Both the position numbers and the translations under genes were made by a program. Shown in pieces: positions 16,162 to 24,829 of a DNA stretch of 64,000 nt; position 1 is the first letter of the stretch, and each line of letters begins with the position of its first letter. Under the pieces are notes generated by a model that had not been told where the DNA came from, ran no database searches, and worked only from the letters and a program-made list of their open reading frames with translations. The DNA is from JAWLEP01 sp964553045 (GTDB taxonomy: Bacteria > Fermentibacterota > Fermentibacteria > Fermentibacterales > JCC-6), in NCBI GenBank assembly GCA_964553045.1, contig CAZKJG010000004.1:62001-126000 (forward strand), given 5' to 3'.

Positions 16162-17742
16162 CTAGAGGGAGGCCCGCACGACCTTCGCGGTGGCCACGGA
16201 GTCACCCGCGCGCAGCACCATCAGGTACACGCCGCTGGGCTCGGAGGTGGCGTCCCACAGGAAGCTGTGGCTGCCGCCCTCGAGGTCTCCGGAGACCATG
16301 CCGGCTACCCTGCGGCCGCTGACGTCGTATACGTTCAGGCTTACAGCCGCGCCCGCGTTGAGGCGGAAGGAGGCGCTGGCGGTGGTCACTACCGGGTTGG
16401 GCGTCACCGAGAGGCCGGCTGCCGGGACGACGGGAAGGGTGAACTCGCCGGCTATGCCCTCGGTGATCTCGCCGCCCAGCCAGTAGTCGTCTCCGCAGGA
16501 GTCAGGGTCGTCGTCGTACTGCGGATGCTCCTGGCCGCTCTGGGCGTAGGAGTCCCACTCCTCGGCCCAGTGCTGGGCCTCTCCGTAGCTGACGAAGCCG
16601 TCGGAGTTGGTGTCGGGGTCATCGGGGAGGTCTCCGCCGGGGTAGCTGCCGCCTGGGGGCACCGACCCGTGCATGGCGCCGATCCACCAGTAGATCCACT
16701 CGTCGTAGTCGGGGTAGGTGGCTCCGGCCCAGGAGGACTCGTAGCCGTTGGCCGCCGACGCGAAGGTCCTGGGCTGGCCGCCGGTGGTGGGAATGACCTC
16801 CTCCAGGAAGCCGCCGGAGTAGCACTGCTCCATGATCACGTTCAGGTTGGTGGCGTCGATGTCGTCTATCCATCCGTCGAAGGTGTCGTCATCCAGGCTC
16901 TCGGCGTTCCAGAGGTTGAGTATGACCTCGGGCGGAACCGTGGGATCGTCGAAGTCCTTTCCGGTTCCCCCGTGGTCGGTGGTCATGATCAGCAGGTAGT
17001 CGTCGGGGCCCACCATGGCCTTGATGTCGTTGTATCCGTCCTCGACACCCGAAAAGGTAGCGTCGTAGTTGAAGTCGGTGTCGCCGTCATCGTCGAGGTC
17101 CGGGTTGGAGTTGCCGCCGTCGGAGTTGTCCGGGGCCGGATCCAGGCCGTCGGCGAAGCAGACGATGATGTTATCGTCCAGGTAGCCGTAGTCCTCCACC
17201 AGCGTGGTGTAGAGGAACTGGGTGTCGCCGTAGTAGCGGATGTGGTTGTTGCTGCTGTTGTAGCCACCTGACACCAACCAGGCGTAGCAGTTCTCCGGGT
17301 TGTTCACAGGCCGCGGGTTGGCCTCGAACCAGTCCAGGAACGCCTGGCGCGCTTCGACACCCTCTCCCGGCTCGGGTCCGGGCACGTCGGAGTACTCCAC
17401 GTTCATTCTGGCCAGCGCCATGGGGGGGGTTGTCATGCGGATGACCTCGGTGCTGCCGTCCAGGGCTACGAAGATCCAGCGGCACGGGTGCTCCCAGTTG
17501 GCGAGGGCCATGTCGTCGATCAGGATCAGGTATCCGTCGAAGGGCACGTTAACCACTTCGTGCCATCCGTCCACGGTCTCCCCCTGGGAGAGGACCCTGG
17601 GGAAGGAGTAGACGGCCTTGTCCGCCGTGCCGTCGGCCAGGTACTCGGCCATCACCAGCTCGGCGGCCTCCCGGGGGCTCTGCACCCCCGCCGCGAACAG
17701 CGGCAGGGCCACGATCAGAAGTACAACTGCCAGGTTCTTCAT
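16162..17742 (-). CDS. Secreted clan CD-like cysteine peptidase (legumain/C13-like) with C-terminal sorting-type tail
   Basis: The protein has 526 residues. Signal peptide 1-18. The central domain shows a caspase-like His/Cys dyad: His257 in 'LLIMTTDHGGTG' and Cys307 in 'LNVIMEQCYSGG', each after a hydrophobic strand, as in C13 and related clan CD peptidases. Two calcium-loop-like Asp-rich segments occur (DLDDDGDTDFNYD near 215, DTNSDGFVSYGEA near 385). The last 80 residues form a FlgD-like/type-A sorting-like domain (LSVTPNPV ... VYDVSGRRV ... GVYLMVLRAGD). GGAGG sits four bases before the ATG at 17742. Substrate unknown; secretion by a type IX-like route is inference. Confidence 0.75.
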   Translation of the reverse strand: MKNLAVVLLIVALPLFAAGVQSPREAAELVMAEYLADGTADKAVYSFPRVLSQGETVDGWHEVVNVPFDGYLILIDDMALANWEHPCRWIFVALDGSTEVIRMTTPPMALARMNVEYSDVPGPEPGEGVEARQAFLDWFEANPRPVNNPENCYAWLVSGGYNSSNNHIRYYGDTQFLYTTLVEDYGYLDDNIIVCFADGLDPAPDNSDGGNSNPDLDDDGDTDFNYDATFSGVEDGYNDIKAMVGPDDYLLIMTTDHGGTGKDFDDPTVPPEVILNLWNAESLDDDTFDGWIDDIDATNLNVIMEQCYSGGFLEEVIPTTGGQPRTFASAANGYESSWAGATYPDYDEWIYWWIGAMHGSVPPGGSYPGGDLPDDPDTNSDGFVSYGEAQHWAEEWDSYAQSGQEHPQYDDDPDSCGDDYWLGGEITEGIAGEFTLPVVPAAGLSVTPNPVVTTASASFRLNAGAAVSLNVYDVSGRRVAGMVSGDLEGGSHSFLWDATSEPSGVYLMVLRAGDSVATAKVVRASL

Positions 17743-17786
17743 TTGGCCTCCATGCTGCAGGATTGGGAACAGACTGTCACTTATAC

Positions 17787-17815
17787 ATTCTTAACCCGAT
17801 TCCCCCCCAGGTCAA
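17787..17815 (-). promoter_or_regulatory. Possible promoter of the clan CD-like peptidase gene
   Basis: On the minus strand TTGACC (17815-17810), 17 bases, then AAGAAT (17792-17787), 45 bases before the start codon. The -35 match is good and the -10 match weak. Confidence 0.35.
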
Positions 17816-17830
17816 TAGTTATCCACAACC

Positions 17831-17853
17831 GGGGACGGAGGCATTTTAACTCA
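17831..17853 (+). repeat. Left inverted end of the RAYT element
   Basis: 23 bp beginning GGGGACGGAGGCATTTTAAC; directly preceded by the DnaA-box-like TTATCCACA at 17819-17827. Pairs with 18631-18653. Confidence 0.85.
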
Positions 17854-17915
17854 TATTCGCTGATATCCACCACATACAGCAGGCCTTGAAGCAAGACGAT
17901 TCTCGGGGTATACTA

Positions 17916-18593
17916 ATGAGTAGCATGGGACGAAGAGCCAGAATAGTGATTCCGGACCTTCCTCACCACGTCGTTCACAGGGGCAACCATTCCCTGCAGG
18001 TGTTCTTCTGTGACGACGACCGGCTGGAGTATCTGCGCATACTGGCCGACTCCGCCCGAAAATACGACGTTCGCATAATCTCGTTCTGCCTTATGGACAA
18101 CCATGTTCACCTCATAGCAGTTCCCTCTGAGGAGGATTCCCTGGGGCTGCTGTTCCGCAGAGCACTCATGCTGTACTCGAGGTACGTCAACGAAAGCCTC
18201 GACTGGACCGGCCATCTCTGGCAGGGCCCATACTTCTCCAGCCCCATGGACCTTGAGTACCTGTACACAGCGGTCAGGTACGTAGAGCGGAATCCCGTCA
18301 GGGCGCACATGGTCTCTCTGCCCTGGGAGTATCCATGGTCAAGCGCCGTCTATCGCATTGGAGGCTGCTACCCCGGCGGCCTGCTCTCGCGATACGAGCC
18401 TCTGGAGAGGATGGTTGGAGACTGGGCCGACTACCTGTCCTGCGGGCTGCAGGATTCCCGCCGAAAAGAGCTCCGCAGCAGTACTGCCTCCGGCAGGCCG
18501 CTCGGATCCGACGCGTTCATACAGCGGATTGAGGCGGCAACAAAATCAGACCTGACGCACACGACGCGGGGCAGGCCTCCCGACTGGATGTAA
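17916..18593 (+). CDS. REP-associated tyrosine transposase (Y1_Tnp/IS200-like)
   Basis: The protein has 225 residues. Like RAYT proteins it starts with an 'RRARIVIPDLPHHVVHRGNH' block and has the HUH metal motif in 'LMDNHVHLIAVP' (His-x-His) near residue 70. A nucleophile candidate Tyr lies in 'LYTAVRYVERNPVRA' about 55 residues later, and the typical 'YPWSSA' follows. Such enzymes cut and join single-stranded DNA at REP hairpins. ATG 17916 was chosen because conserved sequence begins right after it and TATACT/GGGG-like signals precede it. Neighbouring ends and copies support activity at some time; whether it is still active is unknown. Confidence 0.9.
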   Translation: MSSMGRRARIVIPDLPHHVVHRGNHSLQVFFCDDDRLEYLRILADSARKYDVRIISFCLMDNHVHLIAVPSEEDSLGLLFRRALMLYSRYVNESLDWTGHLWQGPYFSSPMDLEYLYTAVRYVERNPVRAHMVSLPWEYPWSSAVYRIGGCYPGGLLSRYEPLERMVGDWADYLSCGLQDSRRKELRSSTASGRPLGSDAFIQRIEAATKSDLTHTTRGRPPDWM

Positions 18594-18617
18594 CCGCCAA
18601 ACCCCAATAACGCCAGA

Positions 18618-19658
18618 TTACTCGCGTATCTGAGTTAAAATACCTCCGTCCCCTTTTAATGGGGAGGGGAGGGGTATTGCGGCGGGCTGGCGGAGCAGGT
18701 CGGCCAGAAGGTGGGGAAGGGAGCGGAGGACGCGGGGGGCGGAGGCCAGGAGGACGCCGTCGCGGCCGTGGAGGGGGTCGGTGAGGTAGGGGGTCTCGGG
18801 GAAGTCGGTGCGGTGGAGGACCACGGCGCGCAGGCCGCCGCAGAGGATCTGCGAGACCATGCCGTAGCCGGGCTTGCAGAGGACGACGTCGGCGGCGGCC
18901 ACCAGGTCGGCGAAGGAGATGCCTGCCCGGCGGAGGTCGGCGGGGGTCAGGTTGCGGGGCAGGCCGAAGCGGTTCTCCGGCAGCGCCGAGACCAGCTGCC
19001 AGCCGGGGGCCTCCGGAAGCGGGCCGCCCAGCCTGGCGGGGTCGCGCAGCGAGACCAGGCAGACCCGCCCCGGGCCCAGCAGCTTCCTGGCGACTTCCGG
19101 CCTGCGAGGAACGCCGCCGGGAAGCAGACCCGCCTCCCGACACTCCCGAAAGGGATGCTCCGGAGGTCCCAGGGGCAGCCGCAGGTAGGTGCCGGTCCCG
19201 TACAGACTCCTCAGCACCTCCACCTCCCGCTCCATGTCGGGCAGCATGCGGGCGAAGATCCAGTCCCAGGTGAAGTTGGCCACTCCGTAGGCCGGTATCC
19301 CCAGCCCGTCGGCCGCGTCGAAGGGGGCGGGGTCTATGTCCGAGACCACCAGCCGGAAACCGCCCTCCTCCAGGAAGCGGCGCTCCCTGTCCACCACCTC
19401 ATCCGCGCGGCCGCAGAAGTCGCTCAGGGCCTTCACGGTAGCTTTCGGGTCGGCGGCGCCGTTACCCTCCACCGGCACGGGGCCCGCGGAGCCCCTGCGG
19501 GTCTGCACCCGCTCCATATCGTCCCAGAACCAGTCGGGGACCTCGGTGGTGACCGTGGCCTCGGCGCCCGGGCGCTTCCGCAGCCAGGCCCGCAGCAGCT
19601 CGCGCTGGCGGGCGGCGTGGCCCCAGCCGTGGGAGGAGACGTACCAGGCCGCCCTCAT
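18618..19658 (-). CDS. Glycosyltransferase-like protein (arabinokinase N-terminal/MJ1255-type fold)
   Basis: The protein has 346 residues. It starts 'RAAWYVSSHGWGHAARQRELL' in a GT-B style, like nucleotide-sugar-utilising proteins related to the N-terminus of plant arabinokinase. It has the blocks 'LVVSDIDPAPFDAADGLGIPAYGVANFTWDWI' and 'DVVLCKPGYGMVSQ', where a donor sugar nucleotide would bind. The last about 12 residues (from GDGG to the stop) are encoded by the right end of the RAYT element, so the native C-terminus appears to have been replaced. Its start overlaps the MATE gene stop as ATGA, so it is the last gene of a three-gene run (EamA, MATE, this gene). Confidence 0.75.
   Translation of the reverse strand: MRAAWYVSSHGWGHAARQRELLRAWLRKRPGAEATVTTEVPDWFWDDMERVQTRRGSAGPVPVEGNGAADPKATVKALSDFCGRADEVVDRERRFLEEGGFRLVVSDIDPAPFDAADGLGIPAYGVANFTWDWIFARMLPDMEREVEVLRSLYGTGTYLRLPLGPPEHPFRECREAGLLPGGVPRRPEVARKLLGPGRVCLVSLRDPARLGGPLPEAPGWQLVSALPENRFGLPRNLTPADLRRAGISFADLVAAADVVLCKPGYGMVSQILCGGLRAVVLHRTDFPETPYLTDPLHGRDGVLLASAPRVLRSLPHLLADLLRQPAAIPLPSPLKGDGGILTQIRE
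18631..18653 (-). repeat. Right inverted end of the RAYT element
   Basis: 23 bp; reverse complement begins GGGGACGGAGGTATTTTAAC. It lies inside the 3' end of the glycosyltransferase-like gene. Confidence 0.85.
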
Positions 19659-21031
19659 GCCACGCCGTTCAGGCTGCAGTGCCTGCGCATGAGCCGGATC
19701 TCACGGAAGAAGAGCGCGCCGGTGAGCACCGAGGCCAGCACGTCGGCCACCGGGTAGGCCACCCAGATCCCCGTCAGACCCCAGCGAAGCGGCAGCAGCA
19801 GTATCAGGGGCACCAGGAAGAACACCCTTCGCGCCAGCGCCAGAATCAGGGCGGGGCCGGCCCGGCCCAGGGCCTGGAAGACGCTGGCGGCCACTATCTG
19901 GAAGCCTATCACGGGGATCACGGCCATCAGTATGCGCGTGATGTGAACACCCTCCGATATCAGCTGCGGGTCGGAGGAGAAGATGGACAGCAGCTGCGAG
20001 GGAAATAGCTGCACCGCCCCGAACCAGAGGGTCATGTAGGCCGTGGCCACTCCGATGCCCAGCAGCAGCGCCCGGCGCAGCCGGCAGTAGTCGCGGCCGC
20101 CGTAGTTGTAGCCCACTATGGGCTGCAGGCCCTGCACCAGGCCGAATATGGGCATGAGCATGAAGATCATCAGCCTCTGAAGCACGCCCACCAGGCCCAG
20201 GTGCATGTCCGACCCGTAGGCGGTTACGGAGTTGTTGAGGGCGATGGACATCAGGCTGCCGGCCACCACCCGGGCGAAGGAGGCCGAGCCGATCTTCATC
20301 GACTCCAGCGCAAGGCGCGGCTGCGGTCTGAGGAACCTGGCCCGTATCCTCACGTGGCTCCTGCCCCGGCCGAAGTGGCTGATCACGTACACGAAGGATG
20401 CGGCCTGGCCCGTGATGGTGGCTACAGCCGCTCCCTGGATGCCCAGGCCGAGGCCGAATATGAAGACCGGGTCCAGGACGATGTTGGTCCCCGCCCCCAC
20501 CATCATGCTGACCATGGCGGTGCGGGCGTTGCCCTCCGAGCGGATCAGGTTGTGCGATGAGACGGCCACCGCGAAGAGCAGGCCGCCGGGCAGAATCACG
20601 GTGAGGTAGCGGCGGGCGTAGGGGATGACGGCGTCGGTGGCCCCGAACAGGCGGAGGAGGGGGTCCAGGAAGGCCAGCCCCAGGGCGGCGATCACGATTG
20701 CCAGGAAGGCGGCGGTGGCAAAGCTGCCTCCGGCCACCCGCTCGGCCCGCGCCCTGTCTCCGGCCCCCAGCGCCCGGGAGATGATGGAGGCCGAGCCTAT
20801 TCCCACCGTCTGAGCGACTGCCAGTATGAACATCTGTACGGGGAAGCAGACCGCCAGCGCCGCCAATGCCAGCGTTCCCGGGCCCTGGCCGATGAAGATG
20901 GTGTCCACCAGGTTGTACAGGGAGTTCACCATCATGCCCAGTATGGCCGGGCCGGACAGCCGCACCAGCAGCCGGCCCACCGGCATGGTGCCCAGCAGCT
21001 CGGTCCTCTCCCTGGCGTCTATGGCCTTCAT
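19655..21031 (-). CDS. MATE family efflux transporter
   Basis: A 12-helix cation/drug antiporter of the inner membrane. The protein has 458 residues. Two six-helix halves are evident, beginning 'GPAILGMMVNSLYNLVDTIFIGQ' and 'IGSASFARVVAGSLMSIALNN'. The family landmarks include 'QTVGIGSASIISRALGAGD' and 'QGLQPIVGYNYGGRDY'. This is the DinF/NorM-like group often annotated as multidrug exporters; the cargo cannot be told from sequence. The gene is coupled to both neighbours by ATGA overlaps (21028-21031 and 19655-19658). Confidence 0.92.
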   Translation of the reverse strand: MKAIDARERTELLGTMPVGRLLVRLSGPAILGMMVNSLYNLVDTIFIGQGPGTLALAALAVCFPVQMFILAVAQTVGIGSASIISRALGAGDRARAERVAGGSFATAAFLAIVIAALGLAFLDPLLRLFGATDAVIPYARRYLTVILPGGLLFAVAVSSHNLIRSEGNARTAMVSMMVGAGTNIVLDPVFIFGLGLGIQGAAVATITGQAASFVYVISHFGRGRSHVRIRARFLRPQPRLALESMKIGSASFARVVAGSLMSIALNNSVTAYGSDMHLGLVGVLQRLMIFMLMPIFGLVQGLQPIVGYNYGGRDYCRLRRALLLGIGVATAYMTLWFGAVQLFPSQLLSIFSSDPQLISEGVHITRILMAVIPVIGFQIVAASVFQALGRAGPALILALARRVFFLVPLILLLPLRWGLTGIWVAYPVADVLASVLTGALFFREIRLMRRHCSLNGVA

Positions 21032-21948
21032 CGCTGCAGATTCACCAGAACCAGGGCCACCACCGTGAGGGCCACCGCCCAGCGTTCCCTGGGCCGCAGC
21101 CGCTCGCCGAACACCAGCCAGCCGGCCAGGCTTATCAGAACGATGGTCATGGCGCTGTAGATGGGGAAGACCACGGCCGTCCGCAGCTCGGACAGCGACA
21201 GTATCAGGAAGTGGGACGCGAAGTAGTTGGGAACACCTACCGCCAGGCCGGTGAGGAAGTGCCCGGCCCTCATCCTCCCCGACCTCAGGCTCTTCACCAG
21301 GCTCACCAGCAGGGCAACGCCGAAGACGAAGAGGAGGAACAGGCTCTTGGCCTCCAGGGCGCCGTAACGCTGGTAGACCTTGTTGCTGAACTCCGCCAAA
21401 CCCACGATCAGAAAGAGCATGATCAGCACGGGGCTGAAGGCCGAGAAGGCCCTGCGCGGATGGGCCACGTCCACGTTGGCCAGAAGTATGGACCCCAGAG
21501 CCAGGGCTATGCCCACCCACTGCACCGGCGTGGGCACCTCGTGCCAGAACAGTATGGAGAGCATCATGGGGACCAGCACGCCCAGCTTGCTGAAGCTGCC
21601 GGCCAGGCTCACGCCGCTCTGCCTGACGCCCTTCTGAAGGTAGATGAAGCCCAGGAAGTAGAGCACGCCCGCCGGAATCCCCACTGCGGCCGCCCAGCCC
21701 AGGCTGGCCAGGGGTCCGAAGCCCCCTCCGGCCAGCGCCTCCGGCGCCTCCTCCAGAAGCGAGCCCACCGCCCCCGGGCCCAGCCGGCCCAGGACTCCGC
21801 GGCCCAGCAGGAAGGCCAGGGAGACCGAGGAGGCCACCATGTAGTTGGCCGTGGTTACCACGTAGCGGTTCATTCTTCGGGACTCGCTGAACTTGAATAT
21901 CAGGGCGATGGACGTGCTGCTGAGTACCGCCAGGGCCAGGTAGAGCAG
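21028..21948 (-). CDS. EamA-type transporter (DMT superfamily)
   Basis: Inner-membrane protein with about ten hydrophobic helices in two similar halves, as in EamA/DMT metabolite exporters; the second half starts near 'FSPVLIMLFLIVGLAEFSNKVYQRYG'. An ATG at 21873 would remove the first helix. The frame stays open upstream and encodes 'LYLALAVLSSTSIALIFKFSE', a typical first EamA helix. A CTG at 21948 follows AAGGGAG by six bases and is the best start, giving about 306 residues. CTG starts are uncommon, so the exact start is uncertain. It leads the run EamA-MATE-glycosyltransferase. Confidence 0.8.
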   Translation of the reverse strand: MLYLALAVLSSTSIALIFKFSESRRMNRYVVTTANYMVASSVSLAFLLGRGVLGRLGPGAVGSLLEEAPEALAGGGFGPLASLGWAAAVGIPAGVLYFLGFIYLQKGVRQSGVSLAGSFSKLGVLVPMMLSILFWHEVPTPVQWVGIALALGSILLANVDVAHPRRAFSAFSPVLIMLFLIVGLAEFSNKVYQRYGALEAKSLFLLFVFGVALLVSLVKSLRSGRMRAGHFLTGLAVGVPNYFASHFLILSLSELRTAVVFPIYSAMTIVLISLAGWLVFGERLRPRERWAVALTVVALVLVNLQR

Positions 21949-22342
21949 GGGAGTCTCCCTTCGAAACGGTGCGAGTGTACGGAAGCCATACTCTTCTGCA
22001 GGGCGCGGGAATTAACAAGGGCGGCCCGGACCGGTGCCGGGCCGCCCGCTGCGCTGGCGCAGCAGGATGAGCTGCCTGATGCGGACCTTCCCGCCGGCGG
22101 GCACACCGGAGTCCGGGTCCGCAGGCACTGGACAGTGGCCGGCACCGATTAAAGTATATACAGGAATGGTTTCTGCAGGAAAAAGCTACGGTGATTAACG
22201 GAACGGGTACAGGCCGGCCTGGGGGCTTTCGCCGCCCGTCCGAAGGGTGGCCCAAGCATCGATGGAGGAGCCGCGCCATCTCATACCCCGGGGCCGGCTG
22301 ACGGTGGAGATCCGCCGTTTCCCTCCGCTTGCCGGATCTTAG
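21949..22342. other. Intergenic region between divergent EamA and hyp operons
   Basis: 394 bases with no convincing gene. It holds a 10 bp GC hairpin at 22020-22046 (GGCGGCCCGG / CCGGGCCGCC, loop of seven) and smaller stems after it. Around 22150-22165 is an AT-rich patch (TTAAAGTATATAC) that may contain the hyp promoter. No tRNA or riboswitch fold was recognised. Confidence 0.45.
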
Positions 22343-24589
22343 ATGGGAGAGGGTACGGTCCGCACCAGCGTGCGCTGCCGGGCGGAGCTGCGCGGCGTGG
22401 TCCAGGGCGTGGGCTTCCGCCCCTTCCTGCACCGGGCCGCCGTGGCCCGGGGTCTCTCCGGCTGGGCCCTCAACCGGGGCGGAGAGGTCCTTCTGGAGGT
22501 GGAAGGCACCTCCGGGGAGGTTCGGGACTTCCTGCGGGAGGTCCGCAATGGCGGGCCTCCCGCTGCCGAGGTGCGCGAGCTGGACCTCGAGTGGATCGAG
22601 CCCTCCGGAAAGCCGGGTTTCTCGATCAGGCGCAGCGAATCCACCAAACCGCGCCTCTCCGGACTGACCCCCGACCTCTCCCCCTGCCCCGACTGCCGCG
22701 GGGAGATGGCGGACCCCGGGGCCCGCCGTCACCGCTACGGGCTGATCTCCTGCAGCTCCTGCGGCCCGCGGTACACCATATCCAGGGGGCTGCCCTACGA
22801 CCGGGAGCGGACGGCCATGGACGACTTCCCGCTGTGCCCCGACTGCGCCGCGGAGTACGCCGATGCACAGGACCGCCGCTTCCACGCCGAGCCGCTGGCC
22901 TGCCCGGCCTGCGGGCCGGAGGTGGTCCTGGAGACCCCCGACGGCACCACCGTGGAGGGAGACCCCTACCGCGCAGCCGGCGAGATGCTTCGCGGCGGGG
23001 CCGTGCTGGCGGTGAAGGGGGTGGGGGGCTACCTGCTCTGCTGCGACGCAACCCGGAAGGATTCGGTAGCCCGCCTTCGAGGCATTAAGGGCCGCCCCTC
23101 CAAGCCCTTCGCCGTGATGGTGCCCGACCTGCAGACAGCGGCCGAGGCCGCCGTGATCCGGCCGGAGGAGGCGCGGGAGATGGAGAGCCCCCGGACCCCC
23201 ATAATGCTGCTGGCCCCCCGGCCCGACAGCCCGGTGTGCAGGCAGGTGGCCCCGGGCATGTCCACAGTGGGCCTCATGCTGCCCTCCTCCCCCGTCCATC
23301 TCCTGCTCATGGCGGAGTCGCCACGGTTCCTGGTGATGACCTCCGGGAATCCAACCTCGACTCCCATATTCGCCGACGGCGCCCGGGCCCGGAGCCTGGG
23401 GGCCGACGCCCTGCTGCTGCACCGCCGCGAGATCACCGCCCCCCTGGACGACTCGGTGGCCAGGACGGTGCGGACGCCCGGGGGAGCTCTTACGGTGCTG
23501 GTCCGCCGGGCCCGGGGATGGGTGCCGGGGACCCTTCCGGTCTGCTTCGAGGCGGCGGGGGACGTGGTGGCAGCCGGAGGGGACATGAAGGCCACCTTCG
23601 CCCTGATGCGGGGCCGGGAGATACTTCCGGGCCGCCCGGTGGGGGACCTGGAGGACGTGGACGTACAGGAGGCCTGGGCCAGCGACCTCCGGCGGGCCCT
23701 GGCCACCTACCGTGTGGAGGCCTCCGTCCTGGCGGTGGACATGCACCCCGGCTACCACTCCCGCAGGCTGGCGGCCGAGCTGGTTTCCGCCGACCGCACG
23801 GTGGAGGTCCAGCACCACCACGCCCACCTGGCGGCGTTGATGGCAGAGGCGGGCCTGGGGCCGGAGGACAGGGCGGTGGGCCTGATAATGGACGGCACCG
23901 GCTGGGGAACAGACGGCACCGTCTGGGGAGGGGAGGTCCTGGTGGGGGGCATGGCCGACTTCCGCAGGGCGGCCCATCTGCTTCCCGTGCCCATGCCCGG
24001 GGGCGAGGCCGCCGCCAGGGAGCCGGCCCGCATGGCCGAGTCTCTGCTGCTGGCCTGCGGCCTTCCGCCCCGCGACCCGGAGATGCGCAGGGTGGCGGAG
24101 TCCGGCAGGCTGTCGCCGCAGACCTCCAGCGCCGGCCGCCTGATAGACGGGGTTTCCTCCCTCCTGGGGGCCTGCGGAAGGGCCATGACCTACGAGGCCG
24201 AGGCCGCCATGCTGCTGGAGTCGTTGGCGGACCCCGGCGAGGAAGGGGCCTACCCGTGGATAATGGACGACGGCGTGGTGGACCTGCGTCCAGGCCTGCT
24301 GGAGATGATGGAGGACGGCGCCGCCGCCGGCGTGAGGGCCGCCCGCTTCCACAACACACTGGCCGACGCCATGGCGGCCGCCGCTGTCCGGGAGGCGAAG
24401 CCACGGGGGCTGCCGGTGGCCCTGGGGGGCGGCTGCTTCGCCAACGCCCTTCTGCTGCGCCGGACGTTGATTAGATTAGACCAGTCGGGTGTCCGGGCCC
24501 TGGTGGGCAGGCGGCTCCCGGCCGGGGACGGCGCTGTAGCCGCCGGTCAGGCGGCCTCCGCCGCCGCCCGGACCCTGCGCGGTTCATGA
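22343..24589 (+). CDS. hypF: Carbamoyltransferase HypF, [NiFe]-hydrogenase maturation
   Basis: Makes the thiocyanate precursor of the CN ligands of the Fe(CN)2CO centre by transferring a carbamoyl group to HypE. The protein has 748 residues, normal for the family, with domains in order: acylphosphatase (GVVQGVGFRPFLHR, residues about 18-31), two zinc-finger pairs (CPDC with CSSC, then CPDC with CPAC, about 110-190), YrdC-like domain (about 205-390, with 'IKGRPSKPFAVM'), and Kae1/ASKHA-like domain with HHHAH near 490 and 'GGGCFANALL' near 695. The ATG at 22343 has no strong ribosome site. It opens the hyp operon. Confidence 0.96.
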   Translation: MGEGTVRTSVRCRAELRGVVQGVGFRPFLHRAAVARGLSGWALNRGGEVLLEVEGTSGEVRDFLREVRNGGPPAAEVRELDLEWIEPSGKPGFSIRRSESTKPRLSGLTPDLSPCPDCRGEMADPGARRHRYGLISCSSCGPRYTISRGLPYDRERTAMDDFPLCPDCAAEYADAQDRRFHAEPLACPACGPEVVLETPDGTTVEGDPYRAAGEMLRGGAVLAVKGVGGYLLCCDATRKDSVARLRGIKGRPSKPFAVMVPDLQTAAEAAVIRPEEAREMESPRTPIMLLAPRPDSPVCRQVAPGMSTVGLMLPSSPVHLLLMAESPRFLVMTSGNPTSTPIFADGARARSLGADALLLHRREITAPLDDSVARTVRTPGGALTVLVRRARGWVPGTLPVCFEAAGDVVAAGGDMKATFALMRGREILPGRPVGDLEDVDVQEAWASDLRRALATYRVEASVLAVDMHPGYHSRRLAAELVSADRTVEVQHHHAHLAALMAEAGLGPEDRAVGLIMDGTGWGTDGTVWGGEVLVGGMADFRRAAHLLPVPMPGGEAAAREPARMAESLLLACGLPPRDPEMRRVAESGRLSPQTSSAGRLIDGVSSLLGACGRAMTYEAEAAMLLESLADPGEEGAYPWIMDDGVVDLRPGLLEMMEDGAAAGVRAARFHNTLADAMAAAAVREAKPRGLPVALGGGCFANALLLRRTLIRLDQSGVRALVGRRLPAGDGAVAAGQAASAAARTLRGS

Positions 24590-24610
24590 ACGGGAAGGGA
24601 GCGGTCTGAG

Positions 24611-24829
24611 ATGTGCCTCGCCGTACCCATGAGGATAGTGGAGATGGACGGCCGGGAGGCCACCGTGGAGCTTCCGGGGGTCCGCAAGCGGGTCCGCATG
24701 GACCTGGTGGAGGGCGCCTCGGTGGGGGACTACGCCCTCATCCACGCCGGATACGCCATCACCGTCATGCCGGCCGAGGAGGCTCTGGAGACGCTCTCGT
24801 ACCTGCGGGAGATGGCCGATGGGCTCTGA
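24611..24829 (+). CDS. hypC: Hydrogenase maturation chaperone HypC
   Basis: The protein has 72 residues. The N-terminus MCLAVPMRIVE carries the invariant Cys2 that binds the Fe(CN)2CO unit with HypD and delivers it to the hydrogenase large subunit. AAGGGAGCGG precedes the ATG. The 3' end overlaps hypD by 11 bases. Only one HypC-like gene is visible. Confidence 0.95.
   Translation: MCLAVPMRIVEMDGREATVELPGVRKRVRMDLVEGASVGDYALIHAGYAITVMPAEEALETLSYLREMADGL

Larger units (their letters stand above)
17831..18653. mobile_element. REP-associated tyrosine transposase (RAYT) element with inverted repeat ends
   Basis: An 823 bp unit. Both ends carry the same 23 bp sequence in inverted orientation, beginning GGGGACGGAGG, then C (left) or T (right), then ATTTTAACTCA: 22 of 23 bases agree. 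A single Y1-type transposase gene lies between them. Single REP-like copies occur elsewhere in the window (14.5, 16.1 and perhaps 30.9 kb), which fits a RAYT and its REP family rather than a classical IS with long terminal repeats. Confidence 0.8.

Noticed and set aside
17819..17827. Classical DnaA box TTATCCACA next to the RAYT element as an origin element
   Set aside because: A single 9-mer far from dnaA; more likely chance or part of the element's flank.
22020..22046. Hairpin region upstream of hypF as a tRNA or riboswitch
   Set aside because: Only one long stem with short flanking stems; no cloverleaf, anticodon loop or known riboswitch core.
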